Positions 7,102-13,643 of a stretch of 21,144 bases of DNA are shown here, piece after piece. The DNA comes from a virus. Numbering within the stretch: position 1 is the stretch's first letter; every line of letters starts with the position of its first letter. The position numbers and the translations under genes are program-made. Where the stretch lies: IMG/VR virus record IMGVR_UViG_3300044980_000023, positions 1 through 21,144 of that record, one strand, 5' to 3'. Under the pieces are notes generated by a model, which worked only from the letters and a program-made list of their open reading frames with translations, was not told the DNA's origin and did not search any database.

Positions 7102-7171
7102 CTGGATGAGGGGAATCGAACCGCTCCCTTCCCGGTAAACCGCCGGGCGTGCGCCTTTACACTTCATCCGT
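7102..7171 (-). tRNA. tRNA-like element, possibly degenerate tRNA-Asn(GUU)
   Basis: On the minus strand 70 bases fold as a cloverleaf. The acceptor stem has GGATG/CATCC pairs, with its two outermost pairs mismatched. The D-arm is GTGT-AAAGGC-GCAC with the GG of the loop. The anticodon stem is a perfect CCCGG/CCGGG around a 7-base loop CGGTTTA, and the T-arm has a canonical TTCGATT loop on a five-pair stem with one C-C mismatch. Odd points: base 33 is G rather than U, base 8 is A, and the loop would place GTT (Asn) at 34-36 with T at 37. It may therefore be a non-functional or atypical tRNA. It sits in the only long gap (6914-7181) of the head operon. The anticodon assignment is tentative. Confidence 0.55.
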
Positions 7172-7181
7172 CAGTTGAATA

Positions 7182-7670
7182 TTAGCCAGCCGCCTCTGGC
7201 GTGGCAAGGATTTTCTCGTTTCGCCTTGATTTGACGTTCGTTGCAAAGAAACTCCCTGGCGATTCTGCCGTGCGGAGTCCTTCGTAATCCGCGGCGGGGA
7301 CGCCGAAATACCGATAGATGCCCCCACCGACGAAGGCGATTTCCAGTTGCATCGCTTCCGGGTCGTACCGTGCCCACTTCAAATTCGACGAATTCTTGAA
7401 ATCGTGCTGACCGTTCGGAGTTGCGATCGGCTGCACCTGGCCCCATCCGTCGAACGTCACGGTCTCCGGAATCGCCTGATGCCGCGTAAATGCCGGATTG
7501 ACGAACGGAACGGCACCGCCTTGCGGGACATCCTGTAAATCCTCGTGCTCCACCAGAAGGACGACGCGCCCGCATTCGTCGGAAATGGCGCTGACGATTT
7601 CCGTTCCCGGCGGCAGATGTAGAACGTCGATCAGCAATTCGTTGGTGATTTGGAGCTTGCCGCGTTTCAT
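7182..7670 (-). CDS. KTSC-domain protein
   Basis: The ATG at 7668-7670 gives a 162-residue product and an ATGA overlap with the zinc-ribbon gene. An upstream in-frame start at 7739 would overlap by over 70 bases and is rejected. Residues 1-60 are a small domain (LLIDVLHLPPGTEIVSAISDE, then VVLLVEHEDL) often found in phage accessory proteins. Residues about 94-150 match the KTSC domain: SSNLKWARYDPEAMQLEIAF, GGGIYRYFGVPAADYEGL, AESPGSFFATNVK. KTSC is a small beta-rich domain found alone or fused to nucleic-acid enzymes. Its role in phages is not settled. The gene ends ten bases before the tRNA-like element. Confidence 0.75.
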   Translation of the reverse strand: MKRGKLQITNELLIDVLHLPPGTEIVSAISDECGRVVLLVEHEDLQDVPQGGAVPFVNPAFTRHQAIPETVTFDGWGQVQPIATPNGQHDFKNSSNLKWARYDPEAMQLEIAFVGGGIYRYFGVPAADYEGLRTAESPGSFFATNVKSRRNEKILATPEAAG

Positions 7671-7990
7671 GTTGCGATCCAATTCCTTTGTGCTTCGCAC
7701 TGATCGATGGTCAATTTCCCGGCCATCGGCAATCCGCACGATTTGCAGTAATTAGCGTGCGACACGTTGTCGAGGCGGCATTCGGTACAATATCCTTCGC
7801 GAATGTGTCGTCCTTCTTTCCAAATGCGAAATTCAAAATCTGATGTCCGCAAATAGATCGTCACCCGCGGACCGATCCCGTAAGCGAGCCATAAGCGCCA
7901 CTCATCGCTTCCCTCTCGTTCGGCGTTTATTGCTTCCAGCCGCAACAGCGGATAATTGGGACAGGGATCGCCAATGTTCGGAATCGGCAT
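7667..7990 (-). CDS. small zinc-ribbon protein
   Basis: A 107-residue protein. Residues 20-65 are a small beta-rich segment (EWRLWLAYGIGPRVTIYLRTS, then FEFRIWKEGRH). Residues 68-85 hold a clear zinc ribbon: C68-x2-C71, ten residues, C82-x2-C85 (CTEC ... YCKSCG). The C-terminus is a short helix. It begins ten bases after the protease gene and its stop overlaps the next start as ATGA. Zinc ribbons of this type commonly bind nucleic acid or stabilise small folds. No more specific role can be read. Confidence 0.7.
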   Translation of the reverse strand: MPIPNIGDPCPNYPLLRLEAINAEREGSDEWRLWLAYGIGPRVTIYLRTSDFEFRIWKEGRHIREGYCTECRLDNVSHANYCKSCGLPMAGKLTIDQCEAQRNWIAT

Positions 7991-8000
7991 TTGTCTTATC

Positions 8001-9959
8001 CTACACGCCCCCCATGTCCATTATCAACCTGTCCTCCACCTCCCGCATCGCCTCTTCCACGATTTCGTCGGTCTGAAGTTCGACCATCTTCGCGGCCAAA
8101 GCCTCAGCGTCGGCGTCCTTCTTGTCTTCATCGCGTTTTTGCATCATTTCCATGATCGCCTTTGCGGCCCCGGCAATCGCCGACGCGCCCTGGGCCGATG
8201 CCCGCGCTTCGGCGTTGGCGACGGCCTTGCGGTAGATCTTCCCTCCCTTCCCGACAGGATAAGCCCATCGTCCGGCGTTTTCTTTCGGCTGGGATGCATC
8301 GACGCCAAGGCACATCATCGGGTCAAGCTCGGTATCGTTCGGCTTCTCCCAGTCTTCGTCGCTGACATCGCCAGACGAAACTTTCGATTTGATATGGCTG
8401 ACTGCCGTATTCAGGCCGATCGATTTCGCTGCCTTGAGCGCCGCCGCCTTCTCCGCCGCGCTCATGCCGCCGGGAAGATCGGCGCCACCACCAGCCCCGA
8501 GCGGCGGGATTGCGTCCGAATTCGTCGTCACGGTTCCATCCGGCTTGACCATCGCGGGTTCTCCCCAATCCTTCCCGCACATCTTGCAGGTGAACATCAT
8601 CGCCGGGTGCATTGTCCCATCGGTCTTCATCATTTCCGGGGGCTTGTCGGCGTCCTTCATCATGACGGGCTTGCCATCTTCCCCCTTCATGACTTCGACG
8701 CTGTTATTGTGGCCGCACGCCTTGCACATCGGCATTGAAAGCGGGACGGCCATGCCGCCATCCGCCCCAACGTTTTCGCCCGCACCCATGTCCTTCTTGA
8801 GCATCGGCGCGGGTTGGCCGCCGTTCTCGTCAATCGCTGTCGCCGGTCCTGGCCCGGGCGCGGAGTCGGCCAAGTCCATCGCCTTGCACATCGTTTCGTA
8901 ATACGCCTTCCCAGCCGCACCGCCGTGCATCTGAGCTAAAGCGTAGGCCGGTGTTCCCGGCTTCGCCCCGACATGGTTCGGCGCGGCGTCATGGAACGCC
9001 TTACACGTCTTGCACATGCCCGGCGATGCTTCGCCACCCATCGCAAGGTGCATGCAGAGCGCTTTCATTTCCGGCGTGACGTGCGTTTTGCACTCGCCGG
9101 CCTCACAACGGGCCATCCCGTCCTTGTGGCAGGCGACGACTTCTTTCGGCGGCTGGAAGTCAAGATGCTGGTAGGTCTGCGGGCCGGGCGATGAGACGGG
9201 CGGCATGTCAGCCATTTTGGTGCTCCTGTAATTCGGCGGAACGACAATGATTGTCCGACGTGCGTTTTTTGCGGCTTGGATGCATGGCGTGTATGCTTCG
9301 ATCGCCTTGCGGAACATATCCGCCATCGGCGCGAATTCCTTGCTCACGCTCATCATCAGCGCTTCCTGATTCGCGCCGATCGGGCAACCAGCGTACTCGA
9401 AGCCGTGCCATTGGTCGATGATCGGCGCGGACTTCCAATCCGGGTGAATCTCAATCTCCGCTGGCGTTGCCGTCCGGATGTTCTTTGGCAGGAATCCAAT
9501 GCTTTTGCCCGTGCAAGTGGGCACAGGTTGTTGCATGAGATGGAGAACGGCAGAGGGAAGCCACGGTGCATCGCCCCAATCTTCGGGCTTCGTCGGATAC
9601 TGCGTACAGGCGACGATTGCATTCGGCGTGGCCTTCATCCAGAGGCACGAACCTAATGGTAATTGGTCGTACTGATGGCAGAAGGTGACGACATTATTGT
9701 AATCTTGCCATGACCCGCCAGCGGGGATGACTACCTCTCCGTCCCGGTCCTTCGCGTCGGTTGTAATCGTCGAAACGTCCGTCCGGCTCCCCGCGTCCAT
9801 TTTCAAGTCGGACGGCGCTACTGCTTTCGCCATGCGCCGATAGGTGAAGTCCTTCGGCAAGCCCTTCGCCGCCGTTTCAATGTCCCGCGCGATGTCCTCA
9901 AACATGCGCAGGCCCATCGGTCCCTCCACTACGGATTGTCCTTGGCGTAGCTTTTTCAT
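8001..9959 (-). CDS. HK97-type prohead protease fused to zinc-ribbon and scaffold-like regions
   Basis: A 652-residue protein from the ATG at 9957-9959 (a GTG at 10022 would add 21 residues). Residues 55-210 match the HK97 prohead protease: a DVSTITTDAKDRDGEVV opening, a candidate catalytic His95 (FCHQYDQLPLG), Ser153 in TGKSIGF, then the GCPIGANQEALMMSVS strand. It would cleave the capsid delta domain and itself during maturation. Unlike typical 200-residue proteases it continues with a Cys/His-rich block (C277, C285, C290, C302, C316, C319), two further C-x2-C knuckles (412-415 and 458-461) in a Met/Lys-rich stretch, and a helical acidic C-terminus (about 575-650) resembling a scaffold. Fusion of protease and scaffold is known. 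The Cys-rich insert is unusual. Confidence 0.85.
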   Translation of the reverse strand: MKKLRQGQSVVEGPMGLRMFEDIARDIETAAKGLPKDFTYRRMAKAVAPSDLKMDAGSRTDVSTITTDAKDRDGEVVIPAGGSWQDYNNVVTFCHQYDQLPLGSCLWMKATPNAIVACTQYPTKPEDWGDAPWLPSAVLHLMQQPVPTCTGKSIGFLPKNIRTATPAEIEIHPDWKSAPIIDQWHGFEYAGCPIGANQEALMMSVSKEFAPMADMFRKAIEAYTPCIQAAKNARRTIIVVPPNYRSTKMADMPPVSSPGPQTYQHLDFQPPKEVVACHKDGMARCEAGECKTHVTPEMKALCMHLAMGGEASPGMCKTCKAFHDAAPNHVGAKPGTPAYALAQMHGGAAGKAYYETMCKAMDLADSAPGPGPATAIDENGGQPAPMLKKDMGAGENVGADGGMAVPLSMPMCKACGHNNSVEVMKGEDGKPVMMKDADKPPEMMKTDGTMHPAMMFTCKMCGKDWGEPAMVKPDGTVTTNSDAIPPLGAGGGADLPGGMSAAEKAAALKAAKSIGLNTAVSHIKSKVSSGDVSDEDWEKPNDTELDPMMCLGVDASQPKENAGRWAYPVGKGGKIYRKAVANAEARASAQGASAIAGAAKAIMEMMQKRDEDKKDADAEALAAKMVELQTDEIVEEAMREVEDRLIMDMGGV

Positions 9960-10054
9960 GGGCTCGACCGAAATAGGTGCTGAGGAAGTTCTGTTCCGGC
10001 GGGACGGAAATAGAATCCGCACACCCGACAGTAATTGGCAGTCAGAGAGACCAA
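9956..10054 (-). CDS. possible small CxxC protein overlapping the protease start
   Basis: A 32-codon frame from a TTG at 10052-10054 reads LVSLTANYCRVCGFYFRPAG and onward, and its TGA overlaps the chosen protease ATG as ATGA, the same coupling used elsewhere in the operon. It carries one C-x2-C knuckle resembling ANYCKSCG in the zinc-ribbon protein encoded at 7667-7990. Against it: no good ribosome site, no ATG, and only one Cys pair. The frame is open without an ATG back to a stop near 10094. It may be a decayed remnant of a larger zinc-ribbon gene. Low confidence. Confidence 0.3.
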   Translation of the reverse strand: MVSLTANYCRVCGFYFRPAGTELPQHLFRSSP

Positions 10055-10098
10055 TAAAAGTTGTGTCCCATTATTGAAAACTTCTACCGTCAGTTATG

Positions 10099-10836
10099 CT
10101 ATTCCCGAGCCCGGCTCGATTCCGTATGCGCGATCGGCGGAAGACTTTTCGTCCATGCTAAAAGCTTCCGCTCCCAGTCCCCCGACCGATACGCGTCCGG
10201 TTGCTGCTTCTCGTACCGCGCCGCGCCAGATCCGCCGACGGTGTTGTTGCAATGCACGTCGCGGTTGAGGTTCGCCGCCTCGACCGTCCTGTATAGCTCA
10301 AACAGGAACGGATCGCCGTACTGGTTCGCCTTGGCGAACGTCTGCGGGAAGACGCGACCGAAGATGTCGATGTGCTGTCGATGAAAAATCGGGAATGTCG
10401 GGAAGTCTGGAAACGCATCGTCGTAGAACGCCTCAACGCCGTAGCCGCGATTGACGAGCGGGCGGCATAGCTTTTCGTCCCATCCCTCAGTGCGGAACTC
10501 AAGATCATCACCAGCGAACAGGAAGCAGTCGCATCCATCGCGGTATCCGCGCATGGCCAGCGTTTCCCAGATCGCACAAATCTTGTGCTCCAGGCCATCG
10601 AGAATGACCGGCACGATGGTTGCCCCGGTCGCTTTATAGAGTCGTGATGAGACCGCAGGCAGGCGTTCGCTGAAGTACTCATCGGTGTTATCGATGCCGA
10701 GATAGATCGTCGCCTCGGTTGCTTCGCTAATCGTGGCATTGAACGACTTCGCGAACACGTCGAATAGCCGCTCGGGAGCGAATAGCTCGCGCGATGTGAC
10801 CGGGAGGCCGATTTGCAATTTCGTTTTCTTCACCAC
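10099..10836 (-). CDS. GT-A type glycosyltransferase-like protein with MuF-derived tail
   Basis: A 245-residue protein starting with GTG, preceded by a GAGGAAAT ribosome site. It has a Rossmann-like N-terminal half (KLQIGLPVTSRELF ... ATIYLGIDNTDEYF), a metal-binding-type acidic pair in LFAGDDLEF at 107-114, followed by GWDEKL and a C-terminal half with FPIFHRQHIDIFG and NQYGDPFLFELYRTVEAANL. This pattern fits family-2-like GT-A glycosyltransferases in phages. The donor and acceptor are unknown. The last residues IAHTESSRAR match the MuF protein at 151-160, both in protein and DNA, so the 3' end looks like a recombination product. It follows the linker-bearing gene after a 99-base gap. Confidence 0.65.
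   Translation of the reverse strand: MVKKTKLQIGLPVTSRELFAPERLFDVFAKSFNATISEATEATIYLGIDNTDEYFSERLPAVSSRLYKATGATIVPVILDGLEHKICAIWETLAMRGYRDGCDCFLFAGDDLEFRTEGWDEKLCRPLVNRGYGVEAFYDDAFPDFPTFPIFHRQHIDIFGRVFPQTFAKANQYGDPFLFELYRTVEAANLNRDVHCNNTVGGSGAARYEKQQPDAYRSGDWERKLLAWTKSLPPIAHTESSRARE
10109..10135 (-). repeat. 27-base direct repeat of a MuF gene segment (copy A)
   Basis: This copy codes for IAHTESSRA at the end of the glycosyltransferase-like gene. It matches 13168-13194 in the MuF gene at 25 of 27 positions in the same orientation. Weaker similarity (an ATAACT block, with a 5-base length difference) continues just past the stop codon at 10099. Confidence 0.75.
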
Positions 10837-10935
10837 GATATTTCCTCGGTCGATGCGATCGGCTGCGTCCAGAACAAACGGCGCAAATAGGCAATGGAAG
10901 GCAGCATCCTGGCGCTAGGTAGAATCGCGGGCCTT

Positions 10936-12192
10936 TCATGATTCGTCCATTTCCTTCATCGCCAATTCCGCCAACTTGATCGCATCCGCAATGTTCCCGT
11001 CGTGTTCCCCGACGTACTCGATTGCATGGGGAAGGCAGGCCGCAAACGCCTCGTCACCAGCATGCTCTTTGAACGCGTCGCATAGGATGCCGACAACTTT
11101 GTTGACCATCGCCTCGTCGGATTCCGCGGCCTTCACGCTCAACGCGGTAGCCGCGTGTGCGAAGTTTGCCGGGTTGATTTTCTTGATCGCGTTCTTGATG
11201 CCTGTTGCCGCCGCTTTCGCGATCTTGATCGGGTTAGTCGCGAGCGACGCCGCGACGTAAGCGGTTGACGCCAGCGGGACGAAAGTGGACGCCGTGGCAA
11301 GGTGCGGCATGCCGGATAGTTCGAGCCCCAGCATGACGGGCTTGAGCAGGAGAACATCATAGCCCGCACAGACGGCCTTGACGCGGGAAACCTCTGATTC
11401 GGAAAGGCCCTTGATACTCGCGTTCCAGTCGTCAATCTCTTGGGACTGCAAATCGCTATCGCCATCGAATGGCTCGATTACTTTCGCCCGCGCCACGAGT
11501 TCCGCCGCTTTGTTTCCGATCGCAAACGTGATGAACGAAGCTTTGATCGCGCCCTTCGATACAATCGCGATGCCTTGCTTGATCTTCGTGATAGTTCCTG
11601 CAGGCGCGGTAATGGCGGACATCGCCGCCTTCTCCGCTTCTCCGGTCAATTTCCCCGTCGCGAGTTCGCGGACATAGTTCATTGCGCCGGTAGCGCCGCC
11701 CTTCACCGCATGCACGATCTGATGTTCGATCTGTAGCGGGACTTCAAGGATGTTCAAAGCGCGGGAAGCGCCTTGCGGGTGCTCGTGCGCGCCACCGGAA
11801 CCTTCGCCGCTCGCGAATTGGCCACCATCGGGAGAGCCAGCGGGGACGCGGGCTTGTTCCTTGATGGATTTTTCCTCGGCGTCTTCTTTGTCGCCTAATC
11901 CATCCGTGATCGTGACGACCGTGGCGTCTTGCTCCCCATCGAGAAATTGCTGAAGAGTTTTCGCCACGTCCATCACGTCGGCACTTTTCGGAGCGTCATC
12001 TTTAATCGCGGCATCAACTTGGCCGATCAGGTCCGCAACATCCTGGCACCAACCATGTTCGTACAAGTGCACAAGTTCTCCGTACTTTTTCAGATCAAGC
12101 CCGTCAACCCAATCGCCGAAATCGCCGTAGCCTTCATTGCTGGCGATCTGGATCGGCCCGACGGTCCTGTCGATTTGAAGATATACGCTCAC
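10936..12192 (-). CDS. modular protein sharing the MuF linker; candidate cargo or partner protein
   Basis: A 418-residue protein starting with GTG in a GTGA overlap with the MuF gene. Residues 1-100 are a small domain (IASNEGYGDFGDWVDGL, then YGELVHLYEHGW) of a kind seen near phage portal and MuF genes. Residues 115-134 are a linker (RVPAGSPDGGQFASGEG) nearly identical in pattern to the one in the MuF protein. Residues about 140-418 are helical and Ala-rich, with hydrophobic stretches around 205-230 and 275-320 and a basic segment at 322-340. The layout (small head domain, linker, variable tail) suggests virion cargo, or a partner/immunity protein for the MuF tail. No enzymatic motif is visible. 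Confidence 0.7.
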   Translation of the reverse strand: MSVYLQIDRTVGPIQIASNEGYGDFGDWVDGLDLKKYGELVHLYEHGWCQDVADLIGQVDAAIKDDAPKSADVMDVAKTLQQFLDGEQDATVVTITDGLGDKEDAEEKSIKEQARVPAGSPDGGQFASGEGSGGAHEHPQGASRALNILEVPLQIEHQIVHAVKGGATGAMNYVRELATGKLTGEAEKAAMSAITAPAGTITKIKQGIAIVSKGAIKASFITFAIGNKAAELVARAKVIEPFDGDSDLQSQEIDDWNASIKGLSESEVSRVKAVCAGYDVLLLKPVMLGLELSGMPHLATASTFVPLASTAYVAASLATNPIKIAKAAATGIKNAIKKINPANFAHAATALSVKAAESDEAMVNKVVGILCDAFKEHAGDEAFAACLPHAIEYVGEHDGNIADAIKLAELAMKEMDES

Positions 12193-13643
12193 TTCTTCGG
12201 TCTCACAATCTCGCCCGTCTTGCTGTTCTTGAAGCAGCGCCCCTGTTTATCATTGATTTCCTTCCACTTTCCTTCATGCAACTTTCCGTCCGTTCGCTGA
12301 GCGCCTGGCGGCAGGTTGGCCTCGGGCGTCGCCATCAGTTTTTTGACTTCGCCGATGCTCTTGCATTTTTGCATTGACTCAATGCGCGCTGAACCAGCCA
12401 CACCACGCCGATAGTAATACACCCGTTTTGATTCGTCGTGTTTGGCTGCCCCTTTTGCGTTGTAGACTTCTCGATCGTCAATGACGCAGGTATGGAACGT
12501 AGCGTCGTTTTTTCCTTCCCACGCCACCTTGCGGACTTGGGCATAACGATCCATTGTGAGCTTTGACGCCTTGTTGCTCACCATTGTTTTCAATTCGATG
12601 CCATGCTCCACGCGGCCACCCCTCCCGGCCACAACATCGACGGGCTCGTTATCTGCGTACGACAGGCCACCGACGCCTTTTGCGAATTGCGGCTCGTTAT
12701 GCTCTTCCGCGTATCGCTGGATATCCTTGCCGACGTAGGTTGCCGATTGCTTGGCAATTTCTGCTTTCGTCTGGGGGCTCTGCGCCTTCTCGCTCGATCG
12801 CTTGCCGGATCGCTTCGCCACGCCGCCGCCTGCGCCTTCACCTGCCGAAAATTCGCCGCCCCCCGGTTCACCCGCCGGAACTCTCCCCTGTTCCTTCAGC
12901 CGCAATACCTTCGCGGCATTCGCTGCCCCCGCAGCATCGATTTCCTCGGGCGTCTTCAGCGGGAACGTCACGCTGCAAAAACAGTTTGGATGCCCTGGTG
13001 GATGCTCGACCGGCCCGTAATCCGTCACGCCGAACGGCTGATCGAACGGGATGACGCCTTGCGCCGCGTATCCCTGGCAAATAATGCAGGCGTCGGCCGC
13101 GATGAGCCATTGTTTACCCTGCGCCACCCCGCTTTCACTGACTGTAGTTATCTGCGCCGCATGCCGCGCCCGGCTCGATTCGGTATGCGCTATCATCGTA
13201 GCGCGGTTCTTGTCCAAGTCCTCGAAAACATCCATCACGCGATTGCGCATCAGGGTCCGCGTGTCGCCGGTCGTTATTCCCTCGACAAGTTCCTGGCGCA
13301 ATTGGTCAAGAGCTTCATTCAACTCCTTCGCGGTCGTGTCATTTGTGGCCTGAGAAAACTTCAACGCCTGAGCCTTCACCGCCGCCGGCAGGTTTCGGTC
13401 AACGACAGAGAAAAGATCGGGCGCTAGGGATGGCTTCGGTAATGCGGCAATCGTGTCTTTTACCGCCTCAACGCTCTCACCGAGCAGGTGCGGCGCGGCG
13501 GCGCGGGCAAGCGTATCCGTCCAGCCGGATAGGTCGAGTAGCGGCGCGACTTCGGCAACTTGGGCATCGAACGCGGCGATTGCCGGGTCAATGTCATCGG
13601 TTGCGGTTTCGTCGGACGCGTCTTTGGTGAGGATGGCGGTCAT
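12189..13643 (-). CDS. MuF-type head morphogenesis protein with nuclease-like C-terminal domain
   Basis: With the ATG at 13641-13643 (TGATG overlap with the portal, GGGAAG ribosome site) the product has 484 residues. Residues 100-230 are the Mu gpF/SPP1 gp7 head-morphogenesis domain: IAHTESSRAR at 151-160, a C-x2-C at 186-189 and the HPNCFC signature at 218-223. This family binds portal or capsid and can be packaged and ejected. A Gly/Pro linker (RVPAGEPGGGEF) at 254-265 joins it to a separate C-terminal domain. There D336 and E350-L-K352 have the spacing of a PD-(D/E)xK nuclease, followed by a strand with CVIDDREVYN. MuF proteins with toxin-like C-termini are known. The nuclease call is inferred from motif spacing only. 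Confidence 0.85.
   Translation of the reverse strand: MTAILTKDASDETATDDIDPAIAAFDAQVAEVAPLLDLSGWTDTLARAAAPHLLGESVEAVKDTIAALPKPSLAPDLFSVVDRNLPAAVKAQALKFSQATNDTTAKELNEALDQLRQELVEGITTGDTRTLMRNRVMDVFEDLDKNRATMIAHTESSRARHAAQITTVSESGVAQGKQWLIAADACIICQGYAAQGVIPFDQPFGVTDYGPVEHPPGHPNCFCSVTFPLKTPEEIDAAGAANAAKVLRLKEQGRVPAGEPGGGEFSAGEGAGGGVAKRSGKRSSEKAQSPQTKAEIAKQSATYVGKDIQRYAEEHNEPQFAKGVGGLSYADNEPVDVVAGRGGRVEHGIELKTMVSNKASKLTMDRYAQVRKVAWEGKNDATFHTCVIDDREVYNAKGAAKHDESKRVYYYRRGVAGSARIESMQKCKSIGEVKKLMATPEANLPPGAQRTDGKLHEGKWKEINDKQGRCFKNSKTGEIVRPKK
13168..13194 (-). repeat. 27-base direct repeat inside the MuF gene (copy B)
   Basis: Copy B lies in the conserved helix of the MuF domain (IAHTESSRA, residues 151-159) and matches 10109-10135 at 25 of 27 bases. 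It is likely the parental copy, because this motif is functional in the MuF family. Confidence 0.75.

Noticed and set aside
10727-10939. 70-codon minus-strand frame beginning in an ATGA overlap at 10939
   Set aside because: It has plausible coupling and an AAGGA site, but the second half runs inside the glycosyltransferase gene in another frame and the product is Arg/Pro/Cys-rich without motifs. It was left out as more likely a shadow.
12603-13427. Long plus-strand open frames such as 12603-13427, 7956-8738, 15478-16242 and 8389-8901
   Set aside because: They lie opposite strong minus-strand genes (MuF, protease, terminase/portal), have Arg/Pro/Ser-rich compositions typical of antisense shadows, and show no recognisable motif or operon spacing.
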